Positions 10,092 through 23,800 of a stretch of 64,000 nt of DNA are shown here, in pieces. The DNA is from Rhodosorus marinus (taxonomy: Eukaryota; Rhodophyta; Stylonematophyceae; Stylonematales; Stylonemataceae), in assembly GCA_029953675.1 (NCBI GenBank), contig JAMWBK010000002.1, positions 1,922,001 through 1,986,000 of the forward strand, given 5' to 3'. The position numbers and the translations under genes were made by a program. Numbering within the stretch: the stretch's first letter is position 1; every line of letters starts with the position of its first letter. The notes under the pieces are model-generated. The model was not told the origin of the DNA. It did not search any database and saw nothing but the letters and a program-made list of their open reading frames with translations.

Positions 10092-12862
10092 TCATGATGC
10101 ATGGGCGGTCACCTCTACTTGCTGCCTTTTCCTGCTCGCAAATATGTTCGCGAGATGCCTGATGAAATTCCTCCTCAAGTTGTTCATATCCGACCTCGGA
10201 TGCACAGCCGATTGGCTAAAGGATAGCTCTCTCGCGTTAGAGATAAAGCTGCTTGACTGGGCGGTAACAAACGACCTCGACAGAATTGAGCTGAGAGTTG
10301 AGAGCCTCTGAGAGCCATCATAGTCTTCGGTGGTCTCCCTCTGCCTTCCCGGGATTCCGTTGTTCACCCCTTTGGAGTGTCCTGCTCTGGCGTTCTCGGA
10401 GTTCCTGGAAAAGTCTCGATCTCCGCTCAGCCTCTGCCCATCGAAGCTATCCAGCCTCGACGCAGATGAAGGAGTTCGAGAAGCAGGCTTTCTCCTATCC
10501 AGCGTATCAGGTAGACCGCTGGGTGTCCTAATAATATCCGAGCCCGTCACGCTAGGCACAGACCTTGCGAATTTATCCTCTTCCTCTGCCCGCGCCCGAT
10601 CCTCTGCCACTAGACTTGCATCGACACACGCCCTCTCCTTCCGTAATATCTCCTCAATTCCACAGATTGCTTCACGCACGTCGATGTCTTCGTCCTGATT
10701 GAGCAGCCGCAGGGTCTTCTGAAACTGCGGCTCGTCAGCAAGCGCGCCTCCAATTGCGCCGAGGATCTTTGCAAGATGTAGCCTCACGTTGGGAACTGGA
10801 TCCGCGCCGAGCAGTAGAATCTGGGAAGCGAAGCAAGCTTTGAACAGTTTTCTGGAGTACAACGAGTGCGCTGCAAGGACCGCGTCAAGAAAAGCTATCC
10901 GCATCCAGAAAACTCCACCTTCGGCCCATTCAACGCAAAACGTTTCAACCATCTGCTCTCTCTCCTCTACTTCTGGAATGTATCTCAACCCCTTGACGAT
11001 GGCGTGCATTGAGGCCTTACGAACCTGAGAGGTGCTCTCCTCCGCTAGCTGTGAGAGCAGCGGCAAAATATTCATTTTGAGGAGGTTGCTTGGCACCAGG
11101 GTGATCAGCTCGTCCAGTTGCCTCACTAAGAGTTCCTGGGTTCTCCAGTTACCCTCACTGAGCAACTTGAGACTCCTAAATAGCGGCGACAGCTTTAGAG
11201 CCGAACAATGTTCCTGCTCCGTCGTTAGAGTCCTGACGATATCTGGAAAGTGCCGCAGTATGTTTGTCCTCACAAGCGGGTTCTCATCCCTAAGCAGGTT
11301 TTGAACCGCATTGTACAAGCTAGCGACAGTCGAGCCTCCAATGAGAAAAGGAACCGTCTTGTGAATTCCAGCGGCGAGGTTCCACCTGGCTTCCGCGTCC
11401 GAGTCCCGAGAAAGAAGCTCCGCGAGGCTGGCAACCTCTTCCGCAAACTTTGGTCCGAGACATTGCGCAATTGCAGGCATATTATACGCACAATTTCGCC
11501 TCAGAATCGGGCCATTTGCAGCTGCCATACCGCGGAACGCCCTATAGGCGTCCTCGAGTTCGTTTTCATCGTTCAAATATTTATGTATTCCCACCACAAA
11601 CTGTCCAATTACTTCGGAGAAGATCTCGAGCATCAGGTAAGAATCATCGTCTATCGTTCTCTGATCTTCCGATGCTTTTCTTCGAGAGAATAGGCACTGC
11701 TCGAGGAACACCGGTGGAAGATCCTGGCTGTAGAACGAATCCTCTCCATCAGTTTCACGATGAGCTTCGACAATGTGCGCAATGCACCGAAGCGTTGCCG
11801 CTCGAATCCTCACTTGCGGATCCCGGAAGAGTTGGACTATCTTCGGCCACAGTCTCTCCTTCATCACTCCCAGTGGCACTTTAGAGCCTATATGATCCAG
11901 CGACTCCGCAGCCATCCCACGAACTTCAACGTTCTTGTCTGAGCACAGGTAAAGAGCCCGGTGCACAATCAGCTTCTCTACGTCTGCTGCAGACAAGCTC
12001 ATGCTAAGAGCGCCCAGCAGCCTCGCAGCGAGCTTCCGGGAAGCATCGCTCGTCCTGCTGGCGTGAACATTAACCAGAGAAATTACACGAGCAAGCTCTT
12101 GTTCGTTCCAGTTTACGTTTGGCAGGACCATTACAAGAATCTCCGACCAACACTCGTGTACGGTATCTGCAATAACCCGGTTGACGACACGAAAGGAAGC
12201 AGCGGATACCATTTTTGAGACGTCAGGAGTAAGGTCATGGCGTACAAGGTCAATCAGAGCCTAACGGAAGCGCGCAAAAGGGTGACGTTCATTTTGCTGT
12301 TAGAAAAGTCAGTTGTACTTCGAAGTCGAGGGCCTAGCTTTGTGGGTACCTCTGCGGTTGCGAGCTGGAGGCCTGAGCTCCAGGTGTGTACATGGAGGCA
12401 GATAATCGGAACGAGTATTTCAAGAGTGTCCTCAAAACAGTAGTCTAGCATTTGCTGAAATTCGAACAGAACAATACTCCGTTCATGATCGTTTCCGTTC
12501 TCGAGCATTTCTGCCATCTTGTTCACACAGATCAGAGCTTCGTGGTCGAGAAATTGCTCCTCCTCCTCGTCAAAAAATTGATCGTGATCCCGTCCCTCCT
12601 CATCCTCCTCAAAATCAGGGATAGTCGACTGCAGATTATCATCAGAGAATATAGAAGCGTCAATAAAAGGAAAGCTAAACTACTACAAGAACGTACTGCC
12701 AATCTTCAATGTCAAAAAACCTACCCCTTCGCTGTTCAAACTAGCATTCGACAACGTATTCGACAGCGAGGAATAGGAATGACGTCGAGGCCGGCCCTCA
12801 TCCGCCAAGTATTCCCTCGACGTCCTCCATTTCTCCTTCTTCAATACATCTGAATACCCCAT
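10092..12862 (-). CDS. PP4 regulatory subunit 4-like HEAT protein
   Basis: Three exons on the minus strand: 12862-12725, 12628-12350 and 12260-10092, about 861 residues. Splice sites: donor GTAGGT, acceptor CTGCAG; donor GTACCC, acceptor GTTAG. The body is a run of HEAT repeats. A stretch near the middle reads ILRRNCAYNMPAI, close to the RKNCAYNFPA region of PPP4R4, and the overall length matches that family (about 870). These subunits hold the PP4 catalytic subunit and direct it to substrates in cytoplasm or nucleus. The N-terminal exons are polar and acidic. The last 180 or so residues are Ser/Arg-rich and probably disordered. PPP4R1 or another PP2A/PP4 scaffold is a possible alternative. 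It converges on PCC alpha, with 311 bp between the two stop codons. Confidence 0.72.
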
Positions 12863-15692
12863 TTTTTTGTACACTAGCACAAAGACTGCATTCAAAAGCT
12901 TTCACAACATCATCCCCAATCCAATAGCTCCGAAAACCAGCGTCCAACCAAACTCATAGAGCCGCTGACTCAGAATCCAACAGCTCAAACTTCCATAGGC
13001 CTTTTCTCCAACTAGCTAATCTAATTAAGCCATCCCGTTCCCCACCAGAACAACACAATCCGTTACTCTCCCGCGCTTTTACAACAATCAACCTCAAAAC
13101 CGCACACACACCTCCCAGCGCTCAAAGCACACCCCCTCAAACAGCTTGGGACCAACGAAAACGTTCCAGGCAAACAAAATCCAGGACAGGAAAACACTCA
13201 ACAGACTAAGAACCCTCAGCTTTAAAACCAAACCCTCATGAACGTCATAAGACCACCCAAACCCGACCTATCGGTCTAATGCCGCTTAAACAAGTCGTTT
13301 TCTTACTCGTTTTCCTTCAGACCACAGGATCAGTACTGATATCCACAAAGACCATCAGGTTTTCAGATGAATACTCATCTACTAGCACTAGCCTATAATA
13401 CACAATGAAAAAAAAAAAAAAGACACTGACATTCTCTTCTCGTTGTAACAAGTCTCTCTTCACTCCCACTCAACTCGAGTCCCATCTTGCCCGTTATGAA
13501 AACCTCTTTCCAAACAAAAATCCTTCATTGCCGTTTCGTCTCAATCCAATTTCCATCTAAAATATTCAGAGAACAGGTTTTAGTCTGGATTAAAAATGGA
13601 CCCATTGTAAAGATCTCAAAAAAGGAAGGCTTTTTTCTTTTTTTTTCTCAGAGCTAAAACAAAAAAAATTTAATTTAAAACTTTTAAGTAAATTTACTTT
13701 TGTGTGCAACCGATCAACATGAGAGCGGCGAGCTCGTCGTGGGGGTAGTGTGACACTGTCTCTCGCATGGATTGTTGTTGTTGTTTTCTGAACTGGGTTT
13801 GTGGAAGCCAATTTTTGGAATTTAGTGGCAGACAGTCATGGGTGAGAGTAGTAGTGGAACAGAGGGAGTTGAAGGCCTATAGCGTCAGGGGGGTTGTTTG
13901 GTCTGAAGTTGAGCTGTCTGAAGTTCGCGGGATGGGTCTGTTTGTTTTTGAGGGGGGGAGGGGGGGAGGGGGCGTCTAACCCTGATGCATCACTCCCCGC
14001 ACTATGCTGGCCAAGAAGAGATGGTGATTGAGGCCTTGGCTTGCGACTGGCCAGTAGTTGAGTCTAGTCTAATTCTTCCGCCGTAGTTTAAGTTCCTTGT
14101 GCTGTCGAACAACCCACTGGCAGGATGAAGAACCCCGATGAGACCATTTTCCCCCACTTAAAACAAGGTTGTAAAAAAACTTTTGTAAAAAAGCTGATCT
14201 TGACAATATTGAATTTCAGAAGTAAAACATAGAGTTTTCTTCTAAGTAAAAACGATGTTCCGACATTCTCACGGTTAGGGGGGTAGGGAGGTAGGGAGGA
14301 GTTTATTAGAAAACTCGCTCACAGAAAAAGAAAAACTACGATTTTTGTGTAGGAAATATGAACATATATATGGGAAACATTATTATTAAAGCTGCTATTC
14401 ACAGAATTGCAATAAATATATCTTTTTAGTTCTCTTTTCTCTAAACCTCTAGCGAGGAGACGGTGGTATGGGGGAATTCTCACCTGTTTTGGTCTTTTTG
14501 ATTGAGCGGTTGTATTGATTGATGCTAGTCTTATGGCCGTTATCGAGTAAGCAGGATAAGCATTGGCGGGGCTGGTAGGGTAGAGCAGGACCGATGGCGC
14601 GGTTCGAGACTGGCGCTTGTTGGCTTCCAGTGCCCGCATGTGTGTGTTTATTTTTTCCTTGAAATGGACAAGACTTCCTTGCCTCCAATAGGAAGTGGAA
14701 CGAGTCGTAGTTTTGTAGTTCTTGGAGTTTGGGATTTAGTTAGGTAATAAAACCTGACGCAAGTCAAAAGAGTTTAAAAGCGTGCGCACAGACGCACAGA
14801 CGCACGCTTTTCTGCGTAGGACCGCGGTCCGGTTTTCTTTGGCTTTTACTTTTCAAATGACTGTTTCTCTATGGTGTGGAGCGTTGCAAGTTACCGCCTT
14901 TTACCTGGTGGATTACCATCGTGCTCAATACGTCCAGGGGTAGATACCTGCCCCATGCTGAACTCGTACGAACCAGCTTGAAATAGATTGATCTTGCCAT
15001 TCTGAAGATGTCCAGGTCCGGCTACAAACTTCTGGTTAAGGACCATTGCAGAAGCCCTCAGGGTAACCAGAACAAACCCCCAGTGCTAAAGTAGTCGGTT
15101 TGCATTGTTCCGGCACAATTCTTGGCTGAGAACTGCAGAACGAGTTGAACCAGACGTACGGTGCTGGTGCCAGAACCGCTTCATAAGCTGTTGAACAGAA
15201 CTGCAAAGAGGCGCTGTCCTCCAGCACATGTCGGATATGAGCACGTTGATGAAAACTTCTTGCTTATTATATCAATCCTTGAGAGCTTGAGAGATGCATC
15301 AGACTTTGCTTATAAGCATATAGGCAGTTGTTTAGAGACGGTTCTCTGGTTGGAGACTAATCTCAGGGGGAGACCATCGAACGCGGACCTTGTGGAGTGT
15401 TAGCCAGTTGATACAAGTGGATGTTTGGATTGCTGTCAGCTGGAATGGCCCGCGTTCTACTACGAGGGCCATTCCTTTTCGCGAGCATAACAGCATTCTT
15501 CGTTAAGTAAATGTTCGAGTCCACGGGCACGGCAAGAAAGGAAGAAATAAGAACTTGAACTAATATTTATTAAACAATTTGCGATGTTCGCCGAACTATA
15601 TCCGCCGAAGACGGATATACTTGTTTTGCCCATGAACCCATGCAATACCGGGCGGGCAGCAGGTGATCATCTATATTTTCAGTTGGAGTTGT
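12863..15692. other. Intergenic with low-complexity tracts
   Basis: About 2.8 kb without a convincing gene. It has an A-rich run near 13409, poly-T/poly-A stretches at 13620-13690 and G-rich tracts near 13947-13975 and 14276-14300. An 80-codon frame at 15161-15403 has no recognised motif and no splice partners I can support. Confidence 0.5.
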
Positions 15693-16390
15693 TTAAGCGA
15701 CACTGAAGTGCCTACTACGATCACGGCCCAAATCCGGTTTGCCACATAACGGCCGTTCATTTTCCTGCTCGACCAGCAGGTGAGGCGGAACAAAGTTTAC
15801 CATGTTACTCTTAGAAGGTCGAATTTGCACTTCACTGGACTCCTTTCGAGGCAGCTCGGGAGCGTACTGCACATGGTCGAAGAATTGTCATCAGAACAAG
15901 TTCTTCAGATGCTATTTTTTGCACAACTGACGTGGTCTTGCTTACCGAAATTCGCCTGCGCAGAGGCTGGTCTGCCTCCGACATATCTATCATGGCCGAA
16001 GTGGCCGATACCGTACCGAAAATATCATCATCCTCATCGCAAGAAAAAACAAAATCATCCGCAAGGTGATCAAGACGTATCCGAACCACGTGTTCTTCCT
16101 CCTGAGCGTCGAGGAAATCAGTGACCGTTTGCCTGTTTTCATCTCGCTCTCCAAGCTCTATGTCCACTGGCTCAGTTAAACCACGCTCTTGCTGTAGATC
16201 ATGAAACAGACAAACGAGAACATATGAGATCAAGCGCTGACGATGCTTGTTGGCAGCTCCGAAATTCTTTCCATAGGTCAAAATCGAAACCATAACTCAC
16301 AAAGCTCACCTTGTCCTCAAGCGCCTTAATATCTTGCGCACTATGAGAGTTACGAAAACTCCATTCTGGAGTCCTCGTCTCACTCACCAT
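15693..16390 (-). CDS. Small acidic protein, unidentified
   Basis: Not recognised. Three exons, 16390-16310, 16191-15946 and 15866-15693, give 166 residues. Both introns have good signals (donors GTGAGC and GTAAGC, acceptors TACAG and TGCAG). The last exon stays open for 57 codons only in the frame that splicing dictates, which argues for a real gene. The N-terminus carries PEWSFRNSHSAQDIKALE. The middle is rich in Asp/Glu (VFSCDEDDDIF). A basic patch PLRRRIS follows, then a C-terminal part with MVNFVPPHLLVEQE. No signal peptide or membrane segment is visible. The profile suggests a mostly disordered nuclear or cytosolic adaptor, but no function can be assigned. Confidence 0.55.
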
Positions 16391-17899
16391 ACTGTAACTC
16401 GACGTGATAAAAATTGCAACTCAATCAGCCCCCCCCTTTACCCAAAAACTCCATAAAAAGCCTTATCTACCACAACACAAGAAACAAACTCTTTGTCCAG
16501 ACGGAGACGTACCAATACCTCCTCCAACCATCCGTAGATCCTCTAAAAAAAAACCCACAACCTCTCTTATCAGACCCTTATAAACCCCCCCCCCCTCCCG
16601 CGCCCTCCTCGACCGGGGACTGCTCGCCCCAAGTAAGCCCTTATATACCTTCCCCGTCCTCGTTGCTCTGTGGGAGAAAAACCCCGTTCGAAGCCCACCG
16701 AGGGGAATACACCTCAAAAAACAATTATATATGTCACCTCATATCTCAGAATGCAATCAAAATAAATCCTTTTCGTAAAACTAAGAAGGCGTTTATTTTG
16801 ACTAATAAGCTTTTTTTAAAATAAAATAGATGATGACCTATAACGATATCTTACATTCGTGAGGTCCAGTTAAGATTCCAATATTTTCAGTGTCACTAAT
16901 GAATTAATTTATTTTGTAATCTATTCGATCAAAATTGTACATATAGAAGCTTTGTTGTTGGCTTAAAAAGGGGTTTGGGACCGGGATTTTGATTGAGCTA
17001 GGTGAAACTTAACTAGAGTAGAGTATCTTCTCCGTATTCATGTTTTGGAATATTTTACGAATGGCAATAGGTGGAGTGAAACCGACGATATCGAAATCCA
17101 CTAGGAGAAAAAAAAAAGGCTTATCGGCTTGGGTAGGTTTTGTATTACGAAAAAAAAGGTTTTGGGAATGGTCGGAATTTGTTTTTTTAGAAAATGAAAG
17201 TAGTGAACGAACCCCTTTTTTTTTGATTGATTCATAATCCGGGCTACTCAGCACCGGAAAGGGTCTGGATCGGAAGCTAGTCGACGAGTGGCTGTGTTAG
17301 AGGTTGTACTAGGAGCCGATTACTCCAAGCATGTCCTTTCTGATGTTAGGTGAGCTCCTTCTGGTGTAGTATCTGATCATTGACTCAAAAACACAAGTCA
17401 GTTTGTTGGCCAAAACAACTCGTCGCAGCTTTGTCCAATATCTTTGACTATGGTTGTGAGAGAGCCTCAGCATTAGAATACTCCCTCCGCCTGATCTTTC
17501 CCGCGCCAAGAACCCGTGATAGAACCAGCAGCCGCAACACGTCAGCTCAACATAGTCAAGAAGAATAACATATCCCTCTGCAGGCTTCGACAGGAATCGA
17601 ACCGACGACCATTCAATAGTTGCCAACTCCTATTGCGTGTTGATAAAATAAACACTTACATCCTTACAATTCTTTGTATAGAAAAAATATTTTGCAGAAT
17701 AAATACGATATAGGAATTGAATATACGTTTTTATTATTGATAAATCGGATTCATTATTCGGGTGCATCGGCGGCAACCGTACCCAATGTCATTGTGGTGA
17801 GTTCTCTTTGCATACTGTGGGCTTTTGCGGTTTGCTGCTGAACGACGAACACTTCTGGTGTAGGAATGAGGAGCCGTCGAAGAAAATGAAAACTTGAAG
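16391..17899. other. Intergenic, AT-rich
   Basis: About 1.5 kb between the 5' ends of a minus-strand gene and UTP20, so it should hold two promoters. It contains C-runs near 16430-16600, A/T runs near 17110-17225 and a tRNA-like B-box at 17585-17601. No gene seen. Confidence 0.45.
17585..17601 (-). other. tRNA-like B-box sequence
   Basis: Read on the minus strand the segment contains GGTTCGATTCC, a perfect match to the RNA polymerase III internal B-box (the T-psi-C arm of tRNAs). The flanks do not fold into a full cloverleaf. The would-be T stem has a mismatch and no matching 5' acceptor strand lies upstream. It is probably chance or a decayed tRNA/SINE relic. Confidence 0.2.
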
Positions 17900-20800
17900 A
17901 TGGCCAATATATCTGTGAAGTCTTTCGATGAGAAAGCAGGCAGATACAAGGTAAGCGTTTGTACATAGATGTGTTCTGGTTCGTAGTCTGCTTTGGTAGG
18001 AATCGAATAAATGCTTACCGCGGAGGGCAATCGTGCGTTTCGTTGCGTCTAGTTTTTGACACTGAAAGAGAGGCTCGATCGAGTAAATGTTCGACCGGCT
18101 GCACAATCTGCTGTGATGTGAGCTTGTCACTCGACCAACTCACTTTTTGAACTGGTTTAGCTGATGTCTGTTTCTCTCTTGAACTTCACAGAACTGGAGG
18201 AACAGATGATGACACATCATGGACCCATTTTAAGGAGACGCTGGATAGATGGAGAGAACTTGATCTATCGTCGGGATACAGGATCTTCTTCAGATCTGTT
18301 CAACCACTGTCTTTGTCTCTACCAGTCCTCTACTTCAATCGGAAGAAGGTATCTAGCAATCAGCCTGCAATGCGTGCATGATGCCGAGAAATTCTAGTTT
18401 TTCCTCAGAAGGCAGTCTTTCGCGACAGGTTCTAAAGAGACTCTGTGATGAAATCCGCTCACCGGGAACCAAGTCAATTCCAGCCCTATGCGAGCTTGTT
18501 GCCGCGCTCGCTAGAGATCTTGGTGCCGCAGAGTTCATGCCGTCATTCGGCGATGTCGTTGCGACTTTTAGCGCCGTTCTTCACGCGCCCAACGACGGAA
18601 CGCGTAAGTATCACTTCAGTTTTGTCCGGCGGACGCGGAGACTCATTATCACAAACTGAACTTCACATAGGAGAAAGTGTTTTCTGGGACCCAACGAAGG
18701 TTGTCCGGCCAGTGTTCGACGCTGTTGGGCGAGTATCAAGATTGTTCGCTCGGTGGATGATTAAGAACGCGAAGGGCGCTTTTGAAAGCCTCTCTTTGCT
18801 TCTCAATTCGGAAGACGAGAGATTGAGATTGCTCACTGCGGAATCTTCTATAGGCTACTTACTCCGAAAATGTCGAGATCGCGAAGAAATCTCGCCAGTT
18901 CTCGAACTGGTCTTTCAGAGTGCCGCGGCAACACTCTGCATCTTCGAGGGCATGAGGGGAGCGAAATCCCAGCTTACGTTCATCGCACCAACTCTGCTGG
19001 AGGTTGCCTTGGATATTAGCGCGGAAAACCTTGACAGGTTCTCCATTCTCTGGAACGCAATGAGCAAATTGGCCGAGCACGTACAGAGCAAAACTGACGC
19101 TGCTCCAATCACCGAAGTTTTGGTAGCTTCTACTACGTTGGCGTTGAACAGTGTTAGAGACCATCCTAGTATGTCCCCGGGAGCACTTCCGCCGCGACTC
19201 TTCCTCGTTCGGCAATGGTAAGAGGCCTGGATCAGTTATCGTTCTACTAAGAACTGCCGGGACAAGTCCTGCGAGCCTTAAACTTCTTTTGAGTCGCCGG
19301 TCCTTAGTTCGGTGTCTGTTTCTTGCCCACAACCTGGCAGGCTTTCTTATCGCGCCGGCAAGCTCGTAACTATGGAAGAGAGCGACATTTTTGTGAAGCA
19401 CCTTGTACAGTATGTGCGCGAGTACGAAGGTAGCAGTCTTGAACCAGCAATTTATGTTGTCGAGGCACTTGGAACGCTTCTCCGCTGGCATGTGGCTATG
19501 TATTTATTGTGCGCAAGAACCGTTTCTGCCGCAGTTGCGGAGCAGAGAATCAGCTGGAAACTTGGTTATCGCTTTGTATACTTGACCCGGGAATTCATGC
19601 CAGTTGAGCCTTTGGTAGGGGTGGCTTTGGAGTGCGCGAAACTCCATTCCAACGCTTTCGCTGGCGAAGCGACTGCAATCAATGAAAAACGCGATGGACA
19701 ACCTTGGAGAGCGCCTATCCACATTCTCAGGTCGATACTCCAAGAAAGGAGCGATACAGGCAAGTATGAGCAAACAAGTTGAAAGGAGGGAACTAGGCCC
19801 ACCCTTTAGAGACTCCCTTTCCCCAAACCAAAGAACAGTAGCTGACTTTTCGAGCTCTGTGTTTCATGCAACTGACTCAGACTCTACGGTGAGCAAGTCG
19901 TCAATAGAATGGACCAGCATTGTGCAGAAAGCGATCCAGTCTGGTGACCAGGAGCAACTAAAATCGGCACTCGAAGTGTGCTGCTTTGTAACGCTCTCGA
20001 ATGGCCTTGAGCTTCTCTCGAAAGCTGTTGATCACAGGGGCAGCACGGACCTGAAAGCCCTTTCCTTGAAGGCAATGGCTCGACAAGGCCACTCTGATGA
20101 TGAAAAGCTGTGCAAAGTAAGGTGCAAAAGTTGCCTCAGCGCGTGGCAAGTGCTCCCCTCTTAACCGCTCACACGTTCCTGCTCCTCTTCATTTTTCTAC
20201 GCAGTCTGCATTGAAGCTCCTGAGATCTGCACCTTCAAATTCCAACGTATTGGAGGCTTGTATTTGCTTCAATGTTTCTAAATTCATTGAAGCGGAAGAT
20301 GTGCTCAACCTTGTATACTTGAACATGCTCAACGACGATAGAGGTGTGCTCTTGTCCACTTTGAGGTACGTGCTGCAGTCTGCCTTGTAAAACCAGGAAA
20401 CGGATCCTGCTCGTTGAAGTGGGGAGGTTGCTTACCATAACAGATTCTGCGTGCAGATTATTGATGAATACTTACGAAGGAGACCGGAAGATACTATTTG
20501 AGCTGTGCTACGAAGTGGAAACAAGCGAGATGGGTCCAGCAGCAATCGACAATACAAAGCATTTGGTCTCACGCCTGCAAATGCTCGTAGACCGTGGACT
20601 GGATCCGCGAGAAGTGGAGTTTCTTGCCTGCTTCTCACTGGCAACCATGAAGAGCAGATTCACTCCCCCATGGAAGGAAGCGTCCTCTCTATGGTGCAAG
20701 TGCTATACTAAGCTCGCAGAGGAGTCATGGCGTCACATGGAGACTTTGTTGAACAAGAGCTTGCAATCGAAACTGAACAGTGGTCAATTGAGTGTTCATG

Positions 20801-23800
20801 GCCACGGAGCGGAGAATGCGGAAAACCACGGTATCGACGTGACATCAACGAAGGCCGATTCAAGCTCAACTCCCTTTAGGAAGAGAAAAACGATGGTGGA
20901 TGTGCCTTCGGAGCCAAAGAAAATGAAGCGCGAGCAGAAAGAAGCAGCGCCACTTCTGGTCGAGTTTCAAGTTCTCGGTACCCAGATCGAGACTATTGCC
21001 TACTGGAAAACCGTGGAGCAGGAGGCGGAAGATGGTACAGAAGCACTTGCCCTTCACTTGCAACTGCTCAAGACCCTTGATGGGGATGGTACTGCGCTGA
21101 AGGATCATAGCAGACACTTTCTCCGAGAGGTTTTCCTGCGGACATCGGTGAGGGGAGACTTCATTGCAAGATCTACTGCGGATAAGCTTCTTCTGGTAAG
21201 TTAGCAGTGGATATCGTACAGCCGTGAATAGCTACGCGTAGAACTCGCTCAACCTGCCTATCTGAAACTTATGCAGGCGCAAGTAAGGCTCGTGGAAAAG
21301 CTTGGCGGACTACGGGTATGCAAGCAATACGAGATGGAAGATCCTGGACTGGAGCAAGAAATCCGCGATTCGATCTTGCGTACGATAAAGAGAACACCGG
21401 CAGAATTGCAGACGGCGGCGGTAAGCATCGACTGCTCCTGTTCTGCTGAGGCCAGCGATGTCGTACCAACCGTGCGTGTCCTCTGACTTAAACCGCCATT
21501 TTCTACTTTCATGCCACCTTGTCGATGTGACTTGAACAGGTTCGGGCATTACTCGCCTCACGCTCGCATCTTGACTCCGCGAAGGGTCTGCTCTTGAGTT
21601 TATGCGGAGATCAGAGCTTTCGCGAGAGCATAACCCTTCTGTCCTCGTCGTTCGCTGAGCTTGTGAATGGGAGCGAAGTTTTCAGATCTGAGCTGATCCA
21701 GGTGCTAGTTCGAATTCTCTTCGGCAAGGTCAATCAGAAGAAGGAGGCGCAAAAGCAGAGGCGAAAAGTCTGCCTTAGATTTATGGCTGAAAACTTCCTG
21801 CCAGGTGACATCGCGAGCTATATGGAATTGGGGCTTGAACCAGTTGCATCGCAAGGCGATGAGTTTGTGGCTAAACTATCCGTAAGTGAGGGCTTCACTC
21901 AGCATGCGTTTACACATGGAAGATACTCATTGACAAGTTTTTCCTCGACCACGCAGACACTAGCAGCCAGTGGCAACCGCGCCTTGGGATTTGATATTGA
22001 CGGAAGTGTGGCGGTTATGATGGGTGTGCTGAACTCAACCTTTGGAGTCGTGCAGGAGCTTGGCGTTTATCTTGACGAAGTTTTGTGGGATAGAGTCGCG
22101 AATACAGTAGGACTCATATGCACCTTCGCGTATGAGAGGTCCTGTGAAAACGAACAGCACAATCCGTATCGCAAAGATCTTCGCACTCAGTCTATAAAAG
22201 CAATGGCCGAGATCTTGCGGAAGAATCCAAGGGCAGGGGTTAGTCAAGAGTTTTGCCTGAGATCCGCGCTTTTTGTTCTCAAGCGCCCTCCCGTGTCTGA
22301 TAATCATCCTAATTCACCCTTGCAGGCTCCAGGACTCGTGGATCACCTTCTTGGCATCACTGAGGATGGCGTTAGACGCTTGCAAGTTTCGGGGGAACGG
22401 GCTCCAGCGCTGCTTTTGCTTTTATCATCAATGAGCGAAGATCCGAAGCTCCTACAAGAATCGATTTTGAAGCGCCCTTTCGCTGCACGGTCGGTTTTTG
22501 CGTTGCTTGAATCGGACACAACGAATCCTGAAAGTGCGTCGAAAGTATTGGACTTTTGCCTTCGAGTACTATCCCTTAGGGACGAGGATTCCGCAAACTA
22601 TTTTAAGGAGGTGATCAACGGCCTCACGAGTTTCCTTGAAAAGCGGGCCAAAGACCTTGGCGAAGCTAAGGCGCTGAACAAATGGCTTCCGTCCATCACG
22701 TTAGCGATCGGTGAGGACGAAACGGTATCGAAAGTCTCGATATTGCTCTGACCACATCTGAATTTGAAAATCCTCTTGCTTCTCATCCTTAGAGGGCGTT
22801 GGGGAGCTGTGCACGAGAATCGAGGAACCGGAGCTTGCCGGACAATTGCTCAAGTCGCTGGTACCGTTCATATCAATTGTTGGTAGGAATGAGAGAATCA
22901 GCGACAAAGAGATTTCCATACTCAATCAGGCAGTTGTCTCAGTCGGGAAGCTGCTTCTCAAGTTGGACTGCAACTACGAAGCCGAGAAGTCTGTCATTCT
23001 GAGCAAGTTCTCGATGATGTTCAGCCGAGAATGGGTAAGCAACCCGTTCAGGAACACACTGGATCTCTTGCAGGCATGCTTACGTACCTGGAGCTTTTTA
23101 TGTGCTACATCGATGGTTCCGAAAACAGATCGAGAAATCCAAAATCACGGATGATCATCTCTGCGAGGTGTTTAGACGATTCTCTCGTGACGACCTGAAG
23201 GCCATCGCGGACATTCTTCAGGCTATGAGTGCCGTTGAAGAGTTGTTGGACGAAAGCGCTGACTACGGAAAGCGACTAGGAGCTTACAATGCCGTTATCA
23301 ACTCTCTGAAGGACAGCGAAGGACTTGGTATTGACTTGGACGGTGTTCGTATCGGCGAGGATGCACTGATGCCTATTCTGCACCGTTGCGCGCTAGGATC
23401 TGTTTCGGATGATCCCACGACGAGAGGAACTGCCGGGTAACGAAGACCTCCGGTTTTGCTGAGAACTTTTGTACAGAACCGAACAACGGAGCTAAATCTG
23501 TTCCTGTCGAAATTTTGTTTTTTGGTTCCTAGGCTTCTTTTGTCAACTTTCGGGCAAAAATACTGCGGGACTGGCGCGGAGGGGAGACATATTGTGAGTC
23601 AGTTGATCGATCTGCTTCAAGAAAAATCGTTGCGCATGAAGACAACGGATCAGCGACGTGAACCTGTTCGAGTCTTGGGGGAGGTGGTTCGATCGCCGAT
23701 GATTGCAGACCTCCGAGAAAATGGATATCAACCGCTCGAAACAAACGGAATGCGTTTGGAGAACCAGATAAAATTCGCAATGAGCCTGTCGCCGCTGGCC

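Noticed and set aside
13767-13979. 70-codon plus-strand frame
   Set aside because: Ends in a G-run-encoded Gly stretch; no motif.
16463-16717. 84-codon minus-strand open frame
   Set aside because: Overlaps C-runs and a plus-strand shadow frame; no motif or splice support.
17585-17720. tRNA gene on the minus strand
   Set aside because: Only the B-box matches; no A-box, anticodon stem or acceptor pairing.
23035-23073. 39-bp intron in UTP20
   Set aside because: The GTAAGC donor and TTGCAG acceptor look good, but the following sequence then hits a stop in phase 0; the acceptor at 23128 keeps the frame.
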